Made by a program: the position numbers and the translations under genes
From: Podarcis raffonei
Taxonomy: Eukaryota > Chordata > Lepidosauria > Squamata > Lacertidae
NCBI RefSeq assembly: GCF_027172205.1
Contig: NC_070614.1
Location: 49,230,001 to 49,294,000 of the forward strand
DNA length: 64,000 nucleotides
Direction: 5' to 3'
Notes under the pieces: model-generated
What the model was told of the DNA's origin: nothing
The model's input: the letters and a program-made list of their open reading frames with translations, nothing else
Databases searched by the model: none
In this document: one piece after another, positions 56,451-64,000 of the stretch
How the letters are laid out: each line of letters starts with the position of its first letter
Numbering within the stretch: position 1 is the first letter of the stretch

Positions 56451-56583
56451 TAATAATGTAGTCCCATGGGAGCAATGCTACCACTGTGGGCTTTAGAAGT
56501 CTGGTGAAATGGAATTAGCTTCTGCTGGTAATCCTGGCCATCTTTGGGGGAATCTGCAGTATGTGTGTGTGAGAGAGAATATA

Positions 56584-56799
56584 CAGTGGTACCTCTGGTT
56601 ACATACACTTCAGGTTACAGACTCCACTAATCCAGAAATATTACCTTAGGTTAAGAACTTTGCTTCAGGATGAGAACAGAAATTGTGCTCCGGCGGCAGC
56701 AGGAGGCCCCATTAGCTAAAGTGGTGCTTCAGGCTAAGAAGTTTCAGATTAAGAACAGACCTCCAGAACAATTTAAGTACTTAACCCGAGGTACCACTG
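56584..56799. mobile_element. Tigger-like MITE, full length, opposite orientation
   Basis: TA|CAGTGGTACCTCTGG and CCGAGGTACCACTG|TA termini. Confidence 0.88.
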
Positions 56800-57506
56800 T
56801 ACAGGCAAGCCCCAAACTTACTGCCTGAGCTTGGCCGCGTGTTGCCTTTCTGCCCCCCGGTTTATTGGTCTACATACTTCTCTAAAACAGCTCTTCTGTC
56901 TTCAGAGTGGCTGGATCACTGCCAGAAATACTCTGCTTGCAGGGTGCAGATTTTGCGTACCTCCTACTCAATGCTTTCATGCTGCAGGAATTTTCCTGCG
57001 TTTTAAAAAAATCCCTACTTCAGTGCAGCACAGATTTCTCAGCATGTTGCATAACTGGATTGCTGGGTGCCCCAACAAGAGAGATGCAAGAGGGGGGCAG
57101 TGTGTTAACTTGTCTAGTGAGCTGAGCAGGACCCCCCTATTTGCAGCAGGAGCTTTTCACACAAACGACCATTGCGGGGGTACAGGATTATCCGTCCCAT
57201 CTTCCCTGAACTCACTGCTTGGAGTTGATGGGAGCAGGACCAACAGGTGCAGAAAAACGGGTGTGTGTCCCAAATATTTTTTTACCATAAAGGGGTATGT
57301 GCGGGGAAGAGTATTGTGGGATGCTGTAAATGTGGGTCTTGTCAGAGTGCAGCCCTGCCTTTTCACACGTCGAAAGGACAAAACATGCTCTGGAAAGCAA
57401 GAAGAATGATGGAAGAGGTGCCAGAAGTCCCCTGCTACAGCTGACTGAAAAAATACACAATCGGGTACCATAATAGAAAGCAGGGAGGTTGAAGCAGAGA
57501 TGCTTA

Positions 57507-57848
57507 AAGGTAAAGGGACCCCTGACCATTAGGTCCAGTCGTGACTGACTCTGGGGTTGCGGCGCTCATCTCGCTTTATTGGCCGAGGTACAGCTTCCGG
57601 GTCATGTGGCCAGCATGACTAAGCTGCTTCTGGCGAACCAGAGCAGCGCACGGAAACGCCGTTTACCTTCCCGCCAGAGAAGTACCTATTTATCTACTTG
57701 CACTTTGACATGCTTTCGAACTGCTAGGTTGGCAGGAGCAGGGACCGAGCAATGGGAGCTCACCCCGTCATGGGGATTCGAACTGCCGACCTTCTGATCA
57801 GCAAGTCCTAGGCTTTGTGGTTTAACCCACAGCGCCACCCGCGTCCCT
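57507..57848 (-). mobile_element. Sauria SINE, full length, minus strand
   Basis: Perfect 11-bp duplication AGAGATGCTTA at 57496-57506 and 57849-57859. Well-preserved A and B boxes on the complement. Confidence 0.92.
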
Positions 57849-59447
57849 AGAGATGCTTAGGTGTGTTTAAAGAATGTTTACATGGTGAGTCAAGGAGAGA
57901 TGAGCAGCTCCCATTTACTGCCAAGTTTGGAGATTTCCCTCATTTGCGCATCGAACAGGGAAATGTGTTTCTGCAGCAACTTTGCACCTGCCCTGTTACC
58001 AGCATTTGAGCAGAAAACTTGCTGGGCATGTGATACAACTCTGCATCAAAAGAGACCCAGTTTGCTTTTCCATGCAAGGACCTCTCAGGGCAGCCTTCTC
58101 TCCAGATGCTCCGAACTACAACTCCCATCAGCCCCAGGTTAGGAGAGGATGCTTTAGGGCAGGGGAGCCTCTGCCCCCCCCAAGGTCTTGAGAACGCCCA
58201 ACTCCCACCATCCCTGCCCATTGGCTATACTGCCTGGAGTGGGAAGGAGCTGAAATATCAGGAGGGCTGCAGGCTCCCTACCTGCGCTTGAGGGGAATGC
58301 TAGCATTTGCGGGAGGGGGTGTCCTGGGACAGTTGCTGTTCCACGTTGAGGAAGGGCATCAGCTGCAGTTGCACCCCAATTCCATGAGAAACCCGGACAA
58401 ACATTTCTAGCGCCGCCGAAATAAATGGGGTGAAGCAAAGGATTCTCAAGAAGTGCCCCCCCACTTTAATTTGTATTTAGCTTATTAACAGTCAGTAGTT
58501 TGTTTCCCGTACAAAGGAGCCGTCTTCCCAGAGTCTCCTGTGTGGGTTGTGTTTTGAGTTGCCAAAAGAGCAGGTGGAGTAGCCCAGTCTGTTCCTTCCC
58601 ACATTCAGGCATCTCTTTTCCCCCCCCCCTTCCTCCTTGGTGATAAAAATTAGCATTTTCTTTGGGCCCAGAGGGGTGGAACAACCAGTTGTACCTGATG
58701 TGGTGTGCATGTCAATGCTTTATAAAGTATACAAATAGGCAGGGAGGAGGGAAGAGAAGGAATTAGGTTTCTTGCTCTTAGTGCTGGAAGCAAGGCTGCA
58801 GCTTGCTGCTTCCTTTTGGCAGTAAGGAAGCAGAAATCCAACAGGATTTTGCTTCCTCCGGGATGGTAAAACGGAAATGCCACCCAGCTTATAAGAGGCA
58901 ATCCCCCAAGTATTGAGTAATGGCCACGGAGTGCAGCAGGGGATTGTGGGATAGGGATTGAGTGAGCAGCCATCTTTTGCAAGATCATGGAGAAGAATAT
59001 AGAAGAGCCCATTTTTAAAAGGCTCCTGCTTTCATTTTGGGGTTAAGTCAACTCTGGCAAGAGTGACATTCAAAGCCCTTTGTACACGGAGATGTGCTAT
59101 CAAAACGATGACTGAATGTAGTGCATAGGTTGAAAGCTCTGACCCTGACTTTGAAACTGGCCTGTAAACGTTCCATCTTGGCCTCAGTTTCCTAAATCTG
59201 TGAAATGGGAACAGAAACAATCTGATCCGAATGAATCCTCTACAGTTCAGTATCTTGGGGCAAGTTATACCCCCAAGATGGTTAAATATCCAATACTGTA
59301 TGGGTGTTTTTTCCAGACAAGCATTTTAAGGAAAAAACTATAAAAACAGACAAGAGGTGAGGAAACACCTCTCTAAATCTGACACCCTATTATTTCTGCC
59401 AGGGCTCCTGGGCCTTTTAACACCTGACTGCCAGAAATCTGGCAGGG

Positions 59448-59525
59448 AAATAATAATAATAATTTATTATTTGTACCCTGCCCATCTGGCTGGGTTTCCT
59501 CAGCCACGCTGGGTAGCTTTCCCTG
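59448..59525 (-). repeat. LINE 3' tail (CR1/L2-like)
   Basis: AATAATAATAATTTATTATT then CCCTGCCCATCTGGCTGGGT. Confidence 0.65.
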
Positions 59526-59999
59526 GTCCCCCATTCTCCAATTTGGACACAGCTTCACCTGTCAATTTCCATTTGCAGAAGCGGCCAAGATGAGGGATCA
59601 AGGCAGACAGCTGCTGTTTCGGGGCAGGGAACTCGGAGAAAGGACCTGGCTTTCTGGAAATACTGTACCTAGGAGCTTATTATTATTGCACACAGAGCGG
59701 TCTGGTTTTGTGAGGGTTTGCCGTCCCAACCACGAAAGCCTGCATGGTCAGGGGGTGTGTGTGTGGTCTTGGGCCGGGCCTTGTCCGGTGAGCCACACCG
59801 AATCGCCAACTGAACTGCGTGTGTGCGAGGAGCAGGGGCGAGCCAGTTCGTAGGCTTATAAACGAAAGAAAGGAAAAAAGATAAATGATCAGCGCTGCTA
59901 ATGGTTTACCCTCCACCCACCCTGCGACACGGAGGAAAGGGCAGCTCTACGGCTGCTGCTTCTCATGCTAGGCCGCAGAACGAAACCGGAAAATGTGGA

Positions 60000-60430
60000 G
60001 GCCGCTTGGCAATGTCTTCTTCTGCCCTTGCGAGGCCTCAGTGAAGTCCCAAACCAGGCAGCGGGCACAGGAGGTCCAGATCCAGCCAGGGCGTGTGTAC
60101 GGCGGCGGCAGAGGCTGCATCAGCTGGCCGGGTTCGGCGTGGACAGCAGAGGCACGTCGTCCCGCCGGGTGGCTCCTTCCGAGTCCCGGCTCTCTCCTCC
60201 TCCGGCCCGGCGTAGCAGCGAAGGCCTCCGGTAGAGTTCCCCGTCGCGAAGGCCCTCAGGCAGCCCCTTCCGCTTGCTCTCGGGCAACAGCATCAGGCAG
60301 AGGAGAGCCAGGATGTTGAGGGAGGCCAGGACGATGTGCTCCAGGAAAGAGCCGTGCTGCTCTCGCAGCCGCAGCAGAGGGGCGCTCAGGCCGCCCAGGG
60401 ACGCCACGGCCAGGATCAGGCCCAGGCCCT
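60000..60430 (-). other. SLC22A17: GC-rich island over the SLC22A17 last exon
   Basis: CpG-rich block covering the terminal exon and the start of the 3' UTR. It reflects the coding composition of this gene; no promoter role is implied. Confidence 0.5.
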
Positions 60431-62400
60431 TGCCCCTGTGGAGGGAGAAAAAGAGAGAGAGAGAGAGGGCCTTGGTGACGTGAACCTGAAACCAGTTGCC
60501 ATAGGGACGTTATCGCCAAGGTCGCGGAGCTCAGCGTGCCTCAAGGACAAGGCTGAACCAGCGGGAGGAAGGGCTCTGCGGATGTTGTTAATCCTTGTTC
60601 CTGCGTTATCTAACAAAAGTTCTCCCAAACAGGTGGACGGCGAAGGCTAGAGAAAGAGCTGTGAGCAGAAGGGGGGTCCTTTTCCCAAGGGTGCCGTAAA
60701 TGGAACGAAAGAGAATATAGAATTGTAGGCTTGGAATGGGCCCCAAGGGTCATCCATACCAACCCCCTGAAATGCAGGAATCTGAACTAAAGCCGCCATG
60801 TTGGACGGCCGTCCAACCTCTGCTTAAAAACCTCCAGAGGAAGGGGAGTAAACAAGCATGAGGTGGAAATGAAAATTCTTGTGGCTTATGGAGTTTCAAA
60901 GGGCTCTGCATGACATTTGACTTGGGTTAGTCGCAAAACGTTATGCAGGGCACTGAAAGATGAATTCCGACTGCTAAATACACCTCAGCTCCTGCCATTC
61001 GCCTGCCTTCCTCGCTCTCAGCATTTTAGAGAGTTCAGCAAGGTTTGCCGATGTTCCCAGTCTTAAGGACTAGAAACTTACTTTATTTTATATACACATA
61101 ATTTTTATTAAATTTTCTGTTTTACAATTTAGAATTCTCATTTAAACATCCTTAAAATATCAGCGAACTTCCCTTCTTCTCTTTCCATGGTTCATTTTGC
61201 GTATCATAAATCCCTGCCTATTTTACAAAAACTATACCATTCAGTATTCCATTATTACATCCGTCAAAACTTACTCACACAGTTGAATATATCTTAATGC
61301 TGCCAAGGTTTTCAATTGTACAATTTGCCCCCATATAGTCAATAAACATTTTCCAATCTTCTTTAAACATATGTTCTTCTTGTTCTCTTATTCTATATGT
61401 TAAGTCTCCAAGCTATGCATAGTCTGTCAGCTTAAGCTGCCACTCTTCTTTAGTTCGGACCTCCCTCGTTTTCCAGGGACTAGAAACTTTTTTTTTTAAA
61501 AAGGACAGCATGGTTTTCATGAATTAGAACTCTGTCCTGATACCAGTACCAAATTCTTTTAGTTTCTTTTTGATTTCTATAGTTCTTTAACTATACCTTC
61601 TGTTTTAATACTTTTAGCTTTCCAAAACGTTTTATAGATTCTAAATGATTGCGCTCCACCCTACTTATGCTGGTCTACGACTGTAATAAAGATTTGATTG
61701 ATTGAGTACCAAATTCTGTGCATGTGTGGCAATGCTGCACAAATTTATAGAGACACAGGAATATACTGCTGGTCCATCTAGGATTCCCAGCCCTACCTTC
61801 AGATGTGAGGAACTGAACCTGGAACCTTTCAAAGCAGGCATCAGACCAGGCACGGCCAAACTTGGCCCTCCAGCTGTTTTGGGACTACAATTCCCATCAT
61901 CCCTCACCACTGGTCCTGTTAGCTAGGGATGATGGGAGTTGTAGTCCCAAAGCAGCTGGAGGGCCAAGTTTGGCCACGCCTGCATTAGACACTACTGAGC
62001 TACGGCACTTCCTCACCTGCAGCTGCTGGGGAAGCGAAATAAGGAGAGCAACAAAATGGCCACAGAATGAGGGCTAGAAACATGAAAGAGAACAAGCAGT
62101 TGGCGAAAGAAGGGTGGACTGCAAAGTACCGAAGGAGATATAACCTATAAAATAGGGCCACCTTCTTACAGTTTCACAACTCCCTGTCCACAACCTTACA
62201 TGATGGTACAGCTTCTTTCCCCCAAAGAATTTTGGGAGCCGTAGTTTGTTAAGGGCCTGAGAGAGGCCTCTCGCTCTCTCCACCTCACCTGATCACGGTG
62301 GGGATGACCTCGGAGGCGAAGAAGATGCTGAGGGATCCAGCTGCGTGGGAGGAGAAGAGGCCAAGGATGGAGAAGGTTCTCCGCGCAGCATCGTTGAGAT
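60120..62400 (-). CDS. SLC22A17: SLC22A17, last two coding exons (gene continues off right edge)
   Basis: Member of the SLC22 organic-ion transporter family, known as the lipocalin-2 receptor 24p3R/BOCT. Exons on the minus strand: 62400-62289 and 60435-60120, stop TGA. The first ends in phase 2 and the second supplies the missing base. The penultimate exon encodes [19 protein letters not shown] and [14 protein letters not shown], one transmembrane segment and the loop after it. The last exon has a hydrophobic segment ([18 protein letters not shown]), then [18 protein letters not shown] and the terminal [11 protein letters not shown]. The human protein ends in very similar RDGELCRRPSLLR and VPLLATPNPAL. 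The cytoplasmic tail is longer than in human by a Gly/Arg/Glu stretch. It converges with PABPN1. No further exon was recognised between 62401 and 64000. Confidence 0.93.
60712..60850 (-). repeat. CR1 LINE 3' end in an SLC22A17 intron
   Basis: TAGAATTGTAGGCTTGGAAT, CCAACCCCCTGAAATGCAGG and GTCCAACCTCTGCTTAAAAA are the complement of the CR1 3' UTR. Confidence 0.75.
61085..61490 (-). repeat. L1 LINE 3' end, minus strand, in an SLC22A17 intron
   Basis: Complement reads [11 protein letters not shown] and carries the same 3' UTR (ACTGAATGGTATAGTTTTTG) as the copies at 42685 and 50470. Confidence 0.8.
61558..61704 (+). mobile_element. Short LINE 3'-end insertion with TGAT tail
   Basis: Ends AATAAAGATTTGATTGATTG and is flanked by a perfect 13-bp duplication AGTACCAAATTCT at 61545-61557 and 61705-61717. 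Family uncertain. Confidence 0.7.
61745..62005 (-). repeat. tRNA-derived SINE split by a palindromic MITE
   Basis: GGAACTGAACCTGGAACCTT before, and ACTACTGAGCTACGGC after, the insertion at about 61852-61981; together they are the complement of the SINE head. Confidence 0.65.
61852..61981. mobile_element. Near-perfect palindromic hAT-like MITE
   Basis: CAGGCACGGCCAAACTTGGC and (inverted) CAGGCGTGGCCAAACTTGGC termini. An 8-bp duplication with one mismatch (CATCAGAC/CATTAGAC) flanks it. The arms pair over almost their whole length. Confidence 0.8.
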
Positions 62401-62658
62401 CTGCAACGAGGAGGGAGGGAAAGGGCAGAAACAGGGTGAAAAGGGGACACTAAGAGAGGTCTCAACCAACAGAAGTGGCTCCTAATATTTTTCCACTCAA
62501 AGCAGAAGAAGCTTATCTGTTCACTTATACCTCTATATAATATATCAAAAGTATATAATAATACTTTTGGCCTTTAACTATCTGTGGTCTTTTCGAAGCG
62601 GGTGGGATGTTCTTAATGTTTTTCTTTATCCTCTTGGTTTTAATATATCTACGTGGGG

Positions 62659-62662
62659 TCTT

Positions 62663-62690
<28 letters not shown>
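62659..62690 (+). repeat. GTCT microsatellite
   Basis: Tandem TCTG units at the end of a LINE tail, 50 bp before a MITE. Confidence 0.9.
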
Positions 62691-62694
<4 letters not shown>

Positions 62695-62738
62695 AAGTTG
62701 CTTTTTGCCCTGGGCAAGATAAAGCAACTAACCAATTA

Positions 62739-62964
62739 CAGTGGTACCTTGGGTTACATACGCTTCAGGTTACAGACCCCGCTAACCCAGAAATAGTACC
62801 TCGGGTTAAGAACTTTGCTTCAGGATGAGAACAGAAATTGTGCTCCGGCAGTGCGGCAGCAGCGGGAGACCCCATTACCTAAAGTGGTGCTTCAGGTTAA
62901 GAACGGTTTCAGGTTAAGAACAGACCTCTGGAATGAATTAAGTACTTAACCCGAGGTACCACTG
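62739..62964. mobile_element. Tigger-like MITE, full length
   Basis: TA|CAGTGGTACCTTGGG and CCGAGGTACCACTG|TA termini, in an SLC22A17 intron. Confidence 0.9.
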
Positions 62965-63330
62965 TATGATCATCATTCTTATGGTGGTTCAAAATGTGAA
63001 AACACAAAAATACATAACCTACCAACAAACAATAACAATAATGAATAATAATAATATGCAAATTAAAACAAGAAAAATGTATCCTTTGAAATATAGAAAT
63101 TATGTGTAAAGACATGAGACTAATTAGCCCTGTATGAGACGGAGCACAGGTGTGACTCAACAGGGCATTATATGTTGTTGCTCTTCTTAATTTCATTTCT
63201 AAACTGCTTTATATTTTTAAGGAAAAAACCTTGAAGCGGTTTACAACCTACATTAAAACATCAAACAAAACGATACAGAATAAAACACAACTGAAGAAAG
63301 TCAAGTATACATTCAAAGCAACATAGTTAA

Positions 63331-63683
63331 AGGTAAAGGGACCCCTGACCATTAGGTCCTGTCGTGGCCGACTCTAGGGTTGCGGTGCTCATCTCGCTTT
63401 ATTGGCGGAGACAGCCGGCGTACAGCTTCTAGGTCATGTGGCTAGCATGACTAAGCCGCTTCTGGTGAACCAGAGCAGCGCACGGAAACACCGTTTACCT
63501 TCCCGCCGGAGCGGTACCTATTTATCTACTTACACTTTGACGTGCTTTCAAATTGTCAGGTTGGCAGGAGCAGGGACCGAGCAACGGGAGCTCACCCCGT
63601 CGCGGGGATTCGAACCGCCGACCTTCTGATCGGCAAGCTCTAGGCTCTGTGGTTTAACCCACAGCGCCACCCGTGTCCATCCC
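63331..63683 (-). mobile_element. Sauria SINE, full length, minus strand
   Basis: Complement of the 27662 copy. CAACATAGTTA and CAACATACTTA on the two sides look like a target duplication with one change, so the exact right limit is off by a few bases. Confidence 0.85.
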
Positions 63684-64000
63684 ACAACATACTTAAGAGA
63701 AGATAATATCTTTTATAGGTTTCAAAAGGAAACATTGCAAATGAGGTCAACTACAGAATGCACATATAACACAGCTAAGTTAACAACAACAACAGCATCG
63801 TTATCTTAAACATGTCAAAAGAAACATGACTAAAGGAAATGCACGTTTAAATTCATTCACAAGAGGCTAAAAAATTACCACATGCATAGAAGACACTGAG
63901 AGTGAGGCGTAGATCAAGCAGTATCTCCTCATTGCAACTTGTGATATTTCAAAGGGGTGCGACCCATTCTAGATTGCAACTGACTGAACACTGCCTCTCT

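Larger units (their letters stand above)
53001..60119. other. PABPN1-SLC22A17 convergent intergenic region
   Basis: Mainly repeats: three Tigger-like MITEs, an L1 end, an L2-like LINE, a Sauria SINE and a LINE tail. 56831-57409 has an unexplained 192-codon frame. SLC22A17 3' UTR must lie in the right end, but its limit is unclear. Confidence 0.6.

Overview
This window comes from a vertebrate nuclear genome, almost certainly a squamate reptile and probably a lizard. Four things point there: several tRNA-derived SINEs that I recognise as Sauria SINEs, a BovB LINE tail, many CR1/L2/L1 LINE 3' ends with hAT and Tc1/mariner-type MITEs, and multi-exon host genes in a gene order matching human 14q11.2. 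No prokaryotic gene is present.

Layout, left to right. RNF212B lies on the + strand; ten exons are visible, from 1615 to the stop at 10003, and its RING exons lie off the left edge. HOMEZ is on the - strand with its coding exon at 12507-13964 and a probable CpG-island first exon near 19.7-19.9 kb. A twisted-gastrulation family gene (TWSG1-like) is on the - strand at 24238-28404, with a probable non-coding first exon at 29.33 kb. PPP1R3E is on the - strand at 34065-39083 in two exons. PABPN1 is on the + strand at 44022-51691 in seven exons, behind a GC-rich promoter. SLC22A17 is on the - strand from 60120, with its last two coding exons visible and the rest off the right edge. RNF212B/HOMEZ and PABPN1/SLC22A17 meet tail to tail.

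Compared with the human order RNF212B-HOMEZ-PPP1R3E-BCL2L2-PABPN1-SLC22A17, two things differ. A TWSG1 paralogue sits between HOMEZ and PPP1R3E, and no BCL2L2 coding exon can be seen between PPP1R3E and PABPN1. The TWSG1-like gene is intact by eye: signal peptide, 24 cysteines in the family spacing, consistent splice phases and a stop. It is nonetheless too diverged to be TWSG1 itself. The second notable structure is an array of 16 CCAAT pentamers, 14 on the same strand, spread over about 740 bp directly upstream of PABPN1.

The genes are functionally diverse: meiotic recombination (RNF212B), a homeodomain protein (HOMEZ), an extracellular BMP modulator (TWSG1-like), a glycogen-targeting PP1 subunit (PPP1R3E), nuclear poly(A) binding (PABPN1) and a lipocalin-receptor-like transporter homologue (SLC22A17). 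They share synteny, not a pathway. The rest of the window is repeat-rich intron and intergenic DNA with several readable nested insertions. Exon limits come from reading splice sites and phases by eye; no transcript or alignment was available.
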